A stretch of DNA of 64,000 nucleotides from assembly GCF_022539315.1 (NCBI RefSeq), contig NC_066313.1, forward strand, positions 67,645,934 through 67,709,933. Reading direction: 5' to 3'. The translations under genes and the position numbers were made by a program. Every line of letters starts with the position of its first letter. Positions within the stretch are counted from its first letter, which is position 1. This document shows positions 1 to 13,400 of the stretch, in pieces. Origin of the DNA: Serinus canaria. Taxonomy: Eukaryota; Chordata; Aves; Passeriformes; Fringillidae. Below the pieces are notes generated by a model, which saw only the letters and a list, made by a program, of their open reading frames with translations, ran no database searches and was not told the DNA's origin.

Positions 1-2239
1 ATGAACGGTTCCTGAAGCTCATTTTGAGGAAAGAAAAGAGGAAGACTGTGTCAACGGATTTAAAAAAAAGACTTTGTAGTCTGTCTCAATATTATTCTTT
101 TTGTTCTTCAAACCCAAGAACTGTAATTTCACAATAATTACTAATCTAATCTGTATTCATTATGCCAAAGCTTTGTAGAACTTCAAGCTAGAAGACATAT
201 CTCAGGAAACTGGCATGTATTAGCTGCATGTATGCATCAAGTATGTGGTCAAGTGCTGTGCAGTTTCTTCTATGAAAAGCCTTCCTTGATTTGAATTTAG
301 TGTGGGAGCAATAGTTTAAAAATGAGAAAAAGGATTTTTACAAACAAGATGGCTTCTCGTGATCCATGGTGATCAAACACACTGATGGTCATTTGGCTTT
401 CCTTCATATGCTTATACTCCCCTTCTTAGTATTAATAACTTTTCTATAAAAGCAAACCATAAGCAATTTAGAGCCCATGCAACAGTTCAAAGAATTCAAT
501 TTTAAAAATTGGAGAAAGAAACAGGTTTTTATTGTAAATACCAGTGTGACGCAGCATCAGTGAATAATCCTGTTAGGTGGCACCACAGTAAGGACTAGCC
601 TCACCTGGCTTTAGCCATCTCAGTGTCTCTGATTCTGGAGCAAATACATCCTGGAGGAGGAGCTCCATCCATGGGGTTCACATGAATGAAGAGTTTGACT
701 GAGCAAAGGATGCTGTGACCAATTTCCTTGACCACTTTTAGAAAAACATAAGATTTGGTCAATAAATTGTCCCACCTGAGTGATTCCCAGAACTCTGGCT
801 ACATCCAATTTGGTTTATATTCCAATAAAAAAGTAAAAGACTAACAGAGACTCAAGGCATAGTTTTCAGTAGTAATGTAGCAATGGGTAATTAACACCAC
901 CATTTATCTCATCTAAAAAGTTTTCTGCTACAGTATTAATGACCTATATAGCAAGAAGTCATTTGTAGGCTGCTTTCATGTGCATTCTGTATTGTGTCCA
1001 GTATTGTCTGGAAGTAGGAGGAAAGAATTACTCTGTAGTTTGGTAGAATAGCAAGGATAAGATTAATCATCTCTAATAACGCTGCTGTTTAGATAGCAAG
1101 AACTTCTTCTTCCAAGGTTGTGAAATACTTGTAATGCTCAGCAGCTGGAAAATATCTTCAGATGCTTCCACACTATTTATATTCCGGTTGTAGGAAAAGA
1201 ACTTAATTAATTTTCTTTGTCACTGGAAACTTTCTGGAGAGTTTAAGGCAATCTTGATCTCTTTGCCTCTTTGAGGGAGATCAAGATGTTGGAGAATTCG
1301 TCTGCAAGTCATAAATATTACCCCTTTCTTTGTTCAATTTTGAGTTCAATGGGAAATTTAAAAAGAACAAACCAATTGTGTTCATGAAATATAAGGACAT
1401 GCAAATCCTGAAATTAAAAAATAGAATCTTTTTATATGCTTAGGTATAGTTTTTAATGAGTGTCATACATAGGGAATAAGAAGGCATCAGGATAGCAGCG
1501 GTACATCAATGTATACCACAACCATATTTATTCTATTAGGTTCACAAAATATTCTTTTTTATTCCTGCATTGAAAACCTTAAGTGTAGCTCCACAATCAG
1601 TTCAAACTTGCTAATTCAAAGTTAGTAAATGCCTAATAAGAAAACTGTGCTACCCCCTATCTTCATTTTTGCTCTTCTATAATTTTTCTGCAGACACAAC
1701 TTAAAATTTCTTCCTCTTAATTTTTTGTTTTAACATAATGGTTGAACTTATTTGCAAACCCAACAAACAAGCTTTCACTGACAGCCAGCTGTTCCTTAAG
1801 AGTTAGGAACCAAAGGGAGCATCCCAGACCCATGGAGCAGCAAGGTGGGCAGGACAGACTCAGAGGTAGTGGCCAGCTCCAACCAAGTCCAGATCATGAA
1901 GGAGCATCACTTCTGATGAGACAGATCTGAGGTCAAGGAAAAAGGCTGGAATTTTTCCATAGGTTCACCAGTCATGGTCACTGTAATCATCACAATTAGT
2001 GCTGCATTTCTTAAACATAATGTCAGTGCTTCATCAGGTAGAAAGATCAGACCCTGCAGCCTTTACTCTAAACCTATGGGATGAATTAAAAACATTGGGT
2101 GAATCTGTGGGAAGCAGGGATTATTTTGCCCATTTTCAGAACTGTGAAGTAGAAGTATGATCATGTGAATTGTCTGTTGCTGTCCTTGGAGTCAAAAGTT
2201 TGGGAGACAATGTTCAATTTTTCTCTGTAATTACTTTCC
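1..2239. other. Unannotated AT-rich non-coding stretch
   Basis: I see no gene, RNA or recognisable mobile element here. The sequence is AT-rich with short homopolymer runs. The two small open frames at 620-808 (minus) and 1742-1930 (plus) have no recognisable domain and no convincing splice context. It is ordinary intergenic or intronic DNA as far as can be read. Confidence 0.6.
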
Positions 2240-2995
2240 CTAGAGTAGAAACCTTGCCACCCTCACAGTAAAGAATTTCTTCCTCATATCTAATCTGACC
2301 CTATCCTCTCTCAATTTAAAGCCATTACCTCCTAATCTATTGTTATGTGGTCCCTCCATAGTCTCTCTCCAGCTTTTTCATAGGCTCTTTTCAGGTACTG
2401 GCAGGCTACAATGAGATTTCCTGAGGCTTTCTCTTCTTCAGCCTGAAAACTCCAAGTTTCTCAGCCTGTTTTCACAGGAGAGGTGCTCGCATGCTCTGGA
2501 CATCTTCTTCTTCCTGTTTTGGACTTACCCCAGCAGGTCCATGTTCTTCTACTCCATACAGTAATCCAGGTGAAATCTCAGAAGACTAGAATAGAGGGAC
2601 AAAATCACCTTCCTTGGCCTGTTGGCCATGCCTCTTTAGTTGCCACTCAAGATAAGTTTGCTTTCTGGGCAGCAAATGCACATTGCCTGCTCATGACAAA
2701 CTTCTTGTTCCCAAGTCTTTATTGTCTCCAGGGCAGTTCTCAATCCATTCTCTGCCCAGCCTGTACTTGTGCTTGGGTTGCCCCAACCCATGTGCAAGAC
2801 CCTGCACTTGGCCTCTTTGAACTTCATGAGATTTGTATGAGCCCATCACTCAATGCCACCAAGGTCCTTCTGGGTGGTGTCCCTTCCTTCCAGTGTGAGG
2901 ACTACACTGCACAGTGTCATTTGCAGCCATTTGCAGCCTTGCTGAGGGTCCACTCAATACCGCTGTGCCTGTCACCAACAAAGGTGCCTAAAGAA
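2240..2995 (-). mobile_element. CR1 LINE fragment: end of ORF2 and 3' UTR
   Basis: Read on the minus strand, this is the distal end of CR1, the main non-LTR retrotransposon of birds. Translation gives degraded ORF2 C-terminal sequence. The block beginning [12 protein letters not shown] at about 2827 running down matches the conserved segment downstream of the polymerase active site. Just upstream, near 2965-2930, the sequence around the expected F-x-D-D catalytic motif is eroded. Towards 2250 it passes into the 3' UTR, recognisable by a 'gattagatatgaggaagaaattctt' type segment in minus orientation. The copy has stop codons and frame breaks, and the extreme 3' octamer tail is not seen. It is therefore an old, inactive, 5'-truncated copy. 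Confidence 0.88.
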
Positions 2996-2999
2996 GTGT

Positions 3000-3924
3000 A
3001 CTGTGCATTTCCCATAGAGATGGAAAGGAGAGGAGAGAAAAAAGACAACTACTTGGTTGATCCATGAGGCAAAATGCATTGAAAATTAAGTGCTAGAAAA
3101 AGTATGTCCATTCTGGAAGGAGTAGCAGCTTATTTAATCCTTGAACATACTATGAAGTGATAGCTTGTCAAAGCCATAGAAAGCCTTTTATAAAGTTTTT
3201 TAAATCTATTTCTACATCTACATGGCCTATTTCTATATCCACTTAAATCTCTCTCATATAGTATGAAGTTTGCATCCATCTTTGATAATACTTAAGCTTT
3301 GGATTTGGTGAGAATTGAATCAGATAGAAAAGGGAACACTTTTTAAGATGCTAACACAGTTAACTTAGGACACTTGAACATAATTCAATGTTTTATTCTC
3401 TATGTTCTTTGAAGTTTTTAAATGTTTTTATTTTGCAAAGAACTCAATGAATACTCATATAGCACTAATATTAAGGCTTGCAATAGTATATTTTAACGCC
3501 AGAAAAAAAATCTTTCTAGAAATTATTTCACTGATATTTCCCAAAATTCTTAGCTTAGCTTTTAGCAATGGGATAATATTGGCTTATTAGAAGGGAAGAG
3601 GCTTTCAAAGAAACATTCTTCACATGCTCTTCTGGTTTAAAAGCACTAAATGTTTTCTTTCCAGTTTAATGTAAGACAGCAGATGTATTAGGCATTTAAT
3701 TGGGCCCTTCTTAATTCTATTCTTGGGCAGCTACAAAATATTTTCTAAAGTCAGTCTGTTCTATCTGATTTTTTTTTTTTTTGGTGCTAGGTAAGTAAGT
3801 GTCCTCAGCACAGCTTTATGTAATTATAGGCTGTGAGGCAAGCACTTTGCATGCCAACCAAATTTGCAACAGACTTCAAGGAAGTCAGGAGACATCATGC
3901 AAAAAATTTCATAAAACTCAACTG
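3000..3924. other. Unannotated non-coding stretch
   Basis: AT-rich sequence with a T-run near 3769-3782. No gene or repeat family is recognised. The open frame at 3402-3590 is short and without domain signal. Confidence 0.55.
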
Positions 3925-3992
3925 ACTTCAACTGAAATCAATGGGAGGCTTTCCTTTGACTTCAATGGGAGTTGAAACGGATGCAGAAGGGG
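3922..3992 (+). repeat. Possible ancient amniote dispersed repeat
   Basis: Two imperfect copies of a 'tgacttcaatgggag' type phrase lie next to each other (about 3931-3948 and 3957-3972). This phrase is familiar from old interspersed repeats shared by turtles, crocodilians and birds. I cannot name the family from memory with certainty, and the match is short. Confidence 0.35.
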
Positions 3993-6344
3993 CACTTTAT
4001 AAGGAGACAAAACTAGTTAATTTAGGATTTTTGTACATAATTAAAGAAGTACCCTATGAATCACATATATTAATGCCAGCTTGTTGTACCATGTATTTTA
4101 TGATTAACAATGGTTGGATAGTATCCAAATGAAAATTCTGGCTACTTCTGGGTATCTGGCTTAAATGCAATGAAACATAGTGTGCCAGACTCTTGCAATG
4201 CCATGTGTATGCCAAGGATGATGTTTCTACATAAAATATAGTTATTTTACATAGGATGAGTTTGGAGAGGTGGGATTCATTAAAGAGCATCTACAATCAT
4301 TCAGAATGCATACTCATTTACACATTTATTCAATGGTGTCAGTGTAACACATTTAACAAAAAATCTGACACTGGTTGTTAGGACCTATGAACATTACTTC
4401 ATGCATTGCCTAAACTTGCACAATAGCTTCTTCCATAGCCAGAATACTTGAAGACATACTCTGAGCAGAGACATACTTCCCTCTGTCCCACAAATATTCA
4501 GAAACAGATGTGTAAACACATGTTATGTTGTGTAGTCCTACGCAATTAAAACAGCCATATTTTTACTCAGTGCTTTATTCAAAATTATTTGCCTCTTCCA
4601 TGTGTATGGTTATGTAATACTCCACTGTGGCAGTAATAAGCTTGAAAATATATATTTCAGGTATTTTATTTTAAGTGTCCACCAAAGATATTGTTTCTAG
4701 GCTGTGGCTGGCTTAGCCATACTATCACTTTTTCTAGCTCCTGTATCATGTTAAATGCAAAGTTTTACTCTTCAATAAAAGTGTCTCACAGCCTTGTCTC
4801 TCTAATTTTCTCTATCTCTCTTAATGTCTGGACATAGATTTTTTTTCTCCCATTGGCTGCAACACTAAAACTTTCCCTGTATTAGGTACAATTGCAAGGA
4901 AGCATTATTTTTCACCTATATTTTCACCTGCTGCTCCTGGGAGTTGAAAGTGCTCTCTTCAATCACCTGCAAAGCCTCAGTCATCTTTCTTCAAATTCTT
5001 ATTTAAAATGTTCTTATTCTGATTACTCAAAAAAAAAAAAAAAAAAGATAAAGAACACAAACAAGCTTCTGGAAGAATATGGATTCAAAGGCTTTGTTAT
5101 AGAAATACACACAAAAAAAGAGCTACTTTTTATTTTCTGGGCAGCTTAAAGCCTCTTGGGTTAATTTGCACACTGTAGTTTGAGGTCCATACTTTATACT
5201 TCTTTCCTGGGCATAGTAGACCAACCTTAATGGCAAGTGTCAGTCAAAAAACGTTACTTTCAGAAGAAAGGAGACCTCATAAATGGAAAACAAAGTACAG
5301 ATTTGTTCTGATGGATTTGATGGGATATCTTCAGAAGTTGCATTTTGGTCCCAGCTGATCATACTACTTCTGTTGCTAATCTCAGTGCCATTGTACAGCA
5401 GGAGAAATAATTATTTATAATAGCTGATGAAATAGGAACTAAAGTTACTTATCTTTTTATAGTGACAAGATGAACCATTTAGTCAGCGCTTAAAAACGTC
5501 CAGAAAAGAACAAAACCCTTAAGAATTTTATTTTCGAGCTACATTCAGGACAATATCAGAATTTTATACCCTATCTTCAATCTTACAAGGGATGGTTTTG
5601 CAGCTACCTCAATGTTTGCAGGGTTGTGTGACTCACGAGCAAATTGCTTTCATGGTTGGGTTGCATTTACATAAGTCAGCATGTGAATTTTACATGCAGA
5701 TCAACAAGATGGGACAGATTTAGGTGTGGGCATATTTATATAAGGGATTTGAATCCAGCCATGGAAGAGCGGAAAGCAGAATATCCGTGCTGGTACATTT
5801 GAGACTTCAGGCAGAAATTGCTCACAATCATACTGATGAAACTTTAAAGAGACTAAATTCATACAAGGCATTAAATAGGATTTTTGTCAGAGAGTTTGTG
5901 GTAGAAGTTGAAAGCCAGTGACATCCCAAATCCTTAACTAAATATGGATTGATGCCATGTGTTAATCCTTCACTCACAGCAAATGATGTGGACCTCATCC
6001 CAAAGATGGCAACCAGCCATATTAGCCTCTCCAGTGAAGAACAAAATGCCCCTGAGCTCTAGAGTGTAAAGGGAAACTACATGAATACAGTTCAAATGGA
6101 AATAAAAGTCTGCACATTTTGCAGTGTCTCCTCCTAAAGCAACATGAGCGCAACACGGCGTATTGATGTAACTCACGGGAGGGAGGTGGCGCTTAGTTCC
6201 ACACTGAAATTCATTGCTTAAGAAGCGAGGGGTGGACACAGGACTTTGGTAACTAAGGAGATATTGCTTAAAGGATAGGAAGGTGATGAAGTACCCAAGC
6301 TAATAGAATTTAGAAAGAAAGGAGATTGGGAAAGAAAGGAAATT
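3993..6344. other. Unannotated non-coding stretch
   Basis: No gene is recognised. There is an A-run at about 5030-5046. It lacks a recognisable retroposed body upstream, so I do not call a processed pseudogene. The open frame 5724-5921 lacks domain signal. Confidence 0.55.
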
Positions 6345-6965
6345 GAGCGTGTCAAGCAGGACTTTCCCATGGTAAGCCTGTGCTGGTTGGGAACAATGCC
6401 TGCGTAGGCCTCCAGGTGTTATTCCAGAACTCACAGAATAATCTTCTTCATTGTTCTGCCAAGCACTGAGTGGAGACTGGCAGGCCTGTGGTGACTGGAG
6501 TCAACCCATTTGCCCTTATTGAAGACGGGGATATTTGCCAGCTTTTAATCACCTGGGACCACTTAGATCCCTTACATTCTTGAAAAACCCATTGAGAGAA
6601 GTTTCACAATGACATCTGCCAGATCCTGGAGTACCCTGGGATGTATCTTACCTGGCCCCATAGACTTATAGGGAACCAGCTGGAGCAGCAAATCCAGCCC
6701 AAGTTTGGGCTTTGGTTGGGAGTTTCTCATTCTCCCAGTCATGATTGTCCAACTCAGGGCTTGGGGGGTCCCAAAGCTCACCATCAGTGTTGAAGACCAA
6801 GGCAAGGAAAGCATTAAACATCACTGCCTCGACTTTGTCCCTGTTTGAGAGGTGATGATGCTCATCATGCAACGGGCCAATGTTATTTCCTGACTGCATT
6901 TTGCTATCAATGTACTTTCAATTTGCTATTTTGATTGTCCTCCACAGCCCAAACTGATCAGTCTC
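6345..6965 (-). mobile_element. CR1 LINE fragment: N-terminal half of reverse transcriptase
   Basis: Minus-strand translation gives the CR1 ORF2 segment from the linker after the endonuclease into the reverse-transcriptase domain. Around 6890-6790 it reads NNIGPLHDEHHHLSNRD followed by a FNAFLALVFNTDG block. Around 6675-6600 is the conserved SMGPGKIHPRVLQDLAD block. A GKSCLT block lies near 6370. Frameshifts and stops are present, so it is inactive. In the element it lies 5' of the piece at 2240-2995. The ORF2 section between them (roughly 100 codons) is missing, so the two may be separate insertions or parts of one element split by later events. Confidence 0.88.
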
Positions 6966-9900
6966 CTCAAAATTGCAGCAACATGAGACCAAGAAAACTT
7001 CCTGGATCAGAGTCCAGTACCTATTTCTTATAAGCCCTACAACATACAGTAATTTTTCATTGGGTTAATGTATCTCTTATAGTCCAAATATTCCTGCTGA
7101 TAAGGATGCAGAACAGTATATTCAGGCTTTCTATACTTCAATTTAAAATTAGTATTTCTCAATCAGCACACTAACATATAGGCATGAAAATACTTCTTTA
7201 GTAGAATAATGACATGCTGATAAACTTCAGTCGGAGGAATTCTGAAATAAAGCTCAGTGCCAATTCTATCTTCATATTTTCTCTAGAAATCATTACCAGT
7301 TTGAACGTGTTTTCTTGCAGGGGAAAATTGCTCTTGCCTGGACTTCTGGAAATGAAAGGGAATAACAATGCTTTTAAAAGGAATGTTAAGAAAATCTTGT
7401 ATAAAAATCACCAGGAGCATGTTCAAGTGTGTTGATCCATCCATGTCTATGCCAATGCATGTGGCAGAAAGAGAGAGGGGCCAGAAAAAGAGAAAGGGAA
7501 GAGGATGAGATCTTCAAAAAAGGCATGAGCCAATGAGCCAACATCTTAATGCTGAAAAATGAATTCTGAAAGCTGGGTTTTGTTTTTTGCTTTTTTTTTT
7601 TTTTTTTTTTAGCTTTGCAAGCTGGAAGAATGGTTGAGTAGTTTTATCTGGGACTCTGCATGTGAATATCAGAATCTGCAACAGTGTTTTAGACTGGTCT
7701 TAATGGATAGCTGAGTTTTACAATATCCATTAATAGTTTATGACATACAGAAATAGACTAGAAGAAGAAAGCCTCGTTAATGTACTAGCTTGGTTTGAAA
7801 AGAGATACAAAGAATAGAAATCCCACTAAATTGATTTATTGCATTTGAGTAGAATCTGGACAACATAGTCTAGCCCTGTTGAGGATTGGGTTTCTGGTTC
7901 GTATATGTGTTTTGTTCTGACTCTTAAAGTACCAGGATAGTCCTCCTTCCTCTTTTTCCACATTACAGCAATCATATCAGACATGGATTTGCCATTATTT
8001 GTAAACCATGAAGGAGCTTTAGCTTAAGGCAGAAGTCTGGTGCATTAAAATTTTAGACAGACTTAAAGAAAGTGTATTAGTGTAATAAAACATTTCTCAT
8101 GAACTTGTGAACCTGTAGCCCTTACAGATTTGTCTCTCATTTGGTTTACTGTATAAATTGCATGGATAATTTCCTTACTAAGTATCTGTCAAAATGATGC
8201 ATATATTTCACATAAAATATATATCCTCATGCATCCAAATATAGGATATGTCCAAGAAGGCAAGGAGCACGCTAAAAGGAGAAAATGTATCTATTTGCTT
8301 TAAATAGCATTTTTGAGTGCCATCTATCCCTCTTTTCAATGAAAGAAAATAGTGTTGTTTAGTCAAAGGTCTCTGTCATCAATGAAATTCATATAAATTC
8401 ACAAGTGTTTGAGCAGAAAGTTTTTCTGAATACTCTGATCAGATTGCCACAAAGCCTCTGTGACATACCATTATGGAGTTTCAGTGTGACTATGCTCATT
8501 TTCGATAGTAGAAAAACTATTTCAGAAAGCTAAAATAAATTCAAATAAATGATGACTTCTCTTTAATGCAGTTTTCAAGGTTTAATCTTAGGTTTCCAAA
8601 TGACATGAACACTACTGTAGAGTAATGAGAGAAAAGAAATTTTTAATGAACACTTAAAAAAAAAAGTTGTAAAAGACCTCAGTTCAGCAAAATGCTGAAT
8701 CAGTTTTTAAGTATCATTAAAGTAGACAGGATCTGAACATGAACATTAAGTGGTTTGCTAAGGGGACAGCTTGTAATGTAGGCTATTAACCATGGCATTG
8801 CTCTTAAATAATAATATTGTGACATTATTTAAACTCATTATCCTGAACAAAGAACCTAAGTTTTTGATAGGAGAAGGAACTTTTGTTAAGGGAGTGCTAA
8901 TTTTTTTTGTTTTAAAATTTTCTTCCAGGGAGTTAATATTATCTCGATAGATTAAGACATTCCAACAGATTTTAAAAAAAAAAACAACTTAGAAATTCCT
9001 TAAAAAGATTTTGAGAAAACAGTAATCATCATCTTTCTGTTGGTCCAAAACCTTAAAAGTAGCAGTCTTAGTACAAAGGTAGCTTGGTTTTATAGGAAGG
9101 ACATGACAACAGTGACCATATGTTTCTAAAGACATTTCAGAATGCCCTAAAGACATTTTGAAATGCCTCAAACACATTGCATAAAACAAATACTTGGTGG
9201 AGAAAGATTTCTATTGTCATTTTTGTAGAATGTTGGGCCTAACTCATTCTTGAGTAATGTGGCCATCTGAGTCTCATTCTGTCTTTTGCTTCAGTATTTG
9301 CTCCTTCCAAGTGCAATATCCTTTGGCCCCTGTTTCTGACCTGTTTCCTTCCTATCTCCCCCTTCAGAAGACAAATGCCATTGTCCAAACCAGCAGTTTT
9401 GGTGACATGTCCTGATCTCACAGGACAGGCTGCATTTGCAGCCTGAGCACAGTAAGCCTAATGCATCTTTGGGATGTCCAAATGCCCCAGAAGCCATGTG
9501 CCTAGAATGTGTTGGACTTGAAAATATGCCAGCCAACCTTGCATGAGAAGTGCAAAATTCTTCCACATGTTCAGTGTCTTGTTCTATGCTGCTACTCCCA
9601 TTGGACAATAAGTAATCTGGAAATATGGAAAAATTACTGAATTCTATGTTTTTGTATGGAAGAAGAAAATATGTCTTGCTACAGACATAGGATGCTGTGT
9701 CTTGGTGTGAGGAGATCACAGAGTGGGCTAAGGCTTCCTACACCAACTTTGCTTCTTACCACTCCTTTTGATTCAATCCCATGCCATTAGGAATTTCTGT
9801 CCTTAAGTGAGAAAAGAAGGATGACCAGAGAGAAATGAGCATGTTTTGATTTTAATGTCACTGTTTTGTTTTTTTTTTTTACAAAATTAGTATATGGCTG

Positions 9901-10320
9901 CTACTAGTAAATAGGTATCAATATTTTCTTTCACTATCTACAGATTTGAAAAAAAATATTTCCACAGAAACATGTCTTGCTTACTGTGACAGTTTGCCCT
10001 GTTTATCCAGGTAGGCAACATTTGTAATTCCTAAGGATGCATATATTTCTTACAGTTGTTATTAAGTTTTAACTCTTTATTTGCATGCTAACTGAAATAT
10101 ACTGTATTGCTATGTACTTACAAACAAAGCATGTGGGGATTGCAAAGTCCTACCTTTTAACAGCACAATTTAATAAGCAGATAAAATTATCTTTATACTT
10201 TAAAATGTGCTAAATCAGCTAATATAGTGTTTCTTTGTATCATGTATAAGAGTGATAACATGAATAATTCATCCTCTACCTTTGCTATTTGTTTGATCAA
10301 CTCTTGTTTTATATAGGTAA
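6966..10320. other. Unannotated non-coding stretch
   Basis: No gene is recognised. It holds a 20-base T-run (7591-7610) and other short homopolymers. A minus-strand open frame at 9291-9719 (142 codons) is discussed among the findings; it has no known domain. Confidence 0.5.
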
Positions 10321-10322
10321 TA

Positions 10323-10428
10323 TCTCAGAAAAAAGAAAAAGAGAAGAAAGACTAAAAGAAAAAAAAAAAAAAAAAAAGAAGAAAAAATACAAAGAAAACC
10401 AAAAAGGAAAAAAAGAGAAAAATACTTC
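10323..10428 (+). repeat. A/G-rich low-complexity tract
   Basis: About 105 bases almost wholly of A and G, with a central A-run of about 19 bases and GAAA/GAGAA variants either side. This is simple polypurine sequence with no retroposed gene body identified next to it. Confidence 0.85.
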
Positions 10429-10430
10429 CT

Positions 10431-13400
10431 CCATTCCTTCTCTCTAACAGTATGTCATAAGTGGTCTACAGAGAAGAATGATCCTCTTGCAGGACCAATT
10501 TAAGTAGGAGTTGAGCCAGAGTCACTGTTCCTCCTTGTTCTCAAGTTTCTGATAGTTTATTCCCCCTTCACTAGGTGACAGAAGAATTGGATGGCACCTG
10601 CTTAAGGTACTTTCACTGTTATCTCTGTAGTCAGAGACTGTTGTATTTGCACATGCTTAAGGGTAAGGGCACACCTTTCAAAGCTGTCTAATCTTTTTCT
10701 ACAGTGCATGGCTGAATTTCTTCCTGACCATATCTGCAGTTTAAAATTACAGGAGCAGTTCAGAGTAGGTATATCTACCTATACATTATTTTAGGCCCAT
10801 CTTATCTTTTAAAGGACTGTTGATAAATCCCAAACTAATTAAATGCCATGTCAGCTTCCCCTAATACTACATGAGATGAGTAAGAAGGAACCAGAGATAA
10901 TTTCTAGTTTGTGGTAGAGAAATATAAAGAGGTTCAGCACACTGTTCAGTGCCAGAATAACTGTCTCAACTATCACTTGCTGTTTCAGTCTGTTATCTGT
11001 CAGATAAATATTAGCACTCTCTGCTACAGGAACAGAGGGCCCTGAACAGAATGCTGAATGCTCAGACTCTGTCATGGCACTTCTTCAGGCAGAAGGTGGA
11101 GGGACAAGATGCCAGGCATCATCTTGCAGTATGAGCTTCTATTCCTGTGGGTGCAGTACTTACCTGTTCAACAGATCTGACATCCTACAGTACAAAATCC
11201 TGCAGCAGTGGCTGCAGAACTACTTTACTGGTGTGTCTTGGGTCTTAAGAACAATAAGAATCCTCAAGGATTTATTTCTTTAATATTTAGGAGTGTGTAG
11301 CTGACGTTCACATGGGGAATACTTAGAAAGGGGGGAAGTATCCAGCTGTCTATATCTAGGGACAATGATTCAGCTCTGAGGCACAGTAGATAACAAAGAA
11401 ATACCCTAGGGCTCAGATTCAGCTGCAGGTGGTAGTCAGTTAATTGTGTCCAGATGTTGATGAACAAAATATCAAACCTCAGTTACAATCAGTACACATA
11501 TTGAGAATTTGTCAGTGGAGTCTCAAGCACTATACAGCTGATCTGTGCATGTGTTTATTTGAAACTTGATTCTGAGTCATCCATAGATTTCTTTGCAAAT
11601 ACTAACTGGGTATAATAGAAGCTGGTTGTTTAACACAGGCAAAGTGATGTTTGGGATGTCATAGAATATCAGAGATGTCCTTTTTGGACTTACAGATGAG
11701 GGACTTCATCTATGAGCATTTCCAAGTTCCATCAAACTCGATGTTTGACATGAGATAGTCTATGTCAGCGTTAGTGCTGCAGACTGATACTTCTATTAAT
11801 ACTCATTTTTAATGTAACAGAGTGAGTGAGAATATTGGCTGAGAGGTGGGCAGCAGCTCCAGCAGAGGCCAGGGATGATGGCTGCAAAGAGCTCTGCATG
11901 CCATAACCAGCTGCAGAACTGAGTCTGTGAATGCTTGGTGCAGTTTCTTCTGGAAAAGGGCTGCTGTCATGGGACATACTTATAAGCAGATCTTGTTTTT
12001 CCCAAAAATTTTGGCATTAATAGCTTTGTAACACATAATCCAGGTCTTAATGCTAAATGACTATGGACTGCATGTACATGCAATATTAGTCATTATTATT
12101 TGGTGATAAAATTCTGGCAGCAGGAAAGGACAATTCTGTTTCTAAACAGACAAAAGTGCATGTATTCTCTGTAGTGCCTGTAGTGTAGGTAATGTGTACT
12201 TGTACATGTGTTAATCCAAGAATATTGGCAGGTTTGGGGATAATGACAATGTATTTTATTAAACTAGACTTGCTTTGCTTAAATAGATAAATAACCTTTC
12301 CAGAGGTAGAAGCTGCTACAGGAATTTAAGAATTTCCATTTGCCCTAAGCTTTTAGGATCACAATAAAAACAAGAGCTCAGAGATAGCCCATCCACTGAA
12401 GGCTTCAGTTCTAAGGACCCAAGGACATTCCTGATATTCACAACTCAACTGAATGTAGTTTGGACCTCAGAGTTTTCTCCTTATAGTGAACCAGAGTCAG
12501 AAAACTGGTTGGTTGAAACCAAAGAGTGAGATGTTCTGCAGTACACATAGGAAATTGTCTTTTTATTCTGTGTGAGTGTGTGTGTGTTAGTGCTTGTCCT
12601 GAATGACTGCAAGGATTGTGTCTTGTTCTTTCAAAGGCAAGTCATTCATTAGGACGCTTTACCTTTACTAAAAGACATGTTTTCAACTTTGGCATGGCCG
12701 CTGGCCAGAAAAGCAATTTCCTCTTTTTTTTTTTCCCTTCAAAAAAAGAGGTTGTAAACCATCAGCCTGTATCAGGAAGAAGGATTTCAGTTTTAAAGGT
12801 GAAATAAGGTTTGCTCCTTTTACATGATAAATGAAAGAAATAGGATACACTAATGAAAGAGAGACGACATAGCAATTAAAAATACCAGGAGAGGGTGATA
12901 CACAAGTCTATCCTCATGTTATCTTAAAGTAAATTAGCATGAGAGGTTAAAGAAGCCAGACTTCTTTTACTACATAAATTACTCAGCTTTCAGTAAAGAT
13001 TTTACAAGAGCACATATTACTTACCTGAACAACTGATAGTGTGGTATTTATCACATGCTGTCTCCATTTGTAAGGTCATAAATTCCCTTGCTGTGGTTGC
13101 CTGTAACTTGTTTTAGTGCTAAGTGTAGCAGTAAAGTGCTGGAAGAAAATCTATAGATTCAGCTTATAATACCTGGCTCTGTTTTATCCTATCATGAAGG
13201 AAGTGAGAGATAAGGCTGAGGTTGCCTAAAATGAGCAGATATAGGAATAATTGCTACTTAGTGTCTTAACTGTCATTTATGCATTGATTCCTGGCATTTT
13301 AATGGATGAAGAAAGAAAGCTTTTTCTTCCTACATTAAACCAAGGTATTTCAGCTAGGTATCTTCCCTGAAAAGTCTTGTCCCTTGTATGTTAAACACAT

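Noticed and set aside
2483..3067. 194-codon plus-strand frame, the longest in the window
   Set aside because: It is the antisense shadow of a CR1 ORF2/3' UTR fragment that is recognisable on the minus strand.
5030..5046. A-run as tail of a processed pseudogene
   Set aside because: No retroposed gene body is recognisable upstream and no flanking target duplication was seen.
5740..5760. 'ggatttgaatccag' as a tRNA T-loop
   Set aside because: No acceptor stem, D-loop A-box or anticodon arm can be placed around it.
11630..11760. 'gtcatagaatatcagagatg' as a minus-strand CR1 tail
   Set aside because: The similarity stops after about 20 bases; the 'ccaact' step and the rest of the tail are absent.
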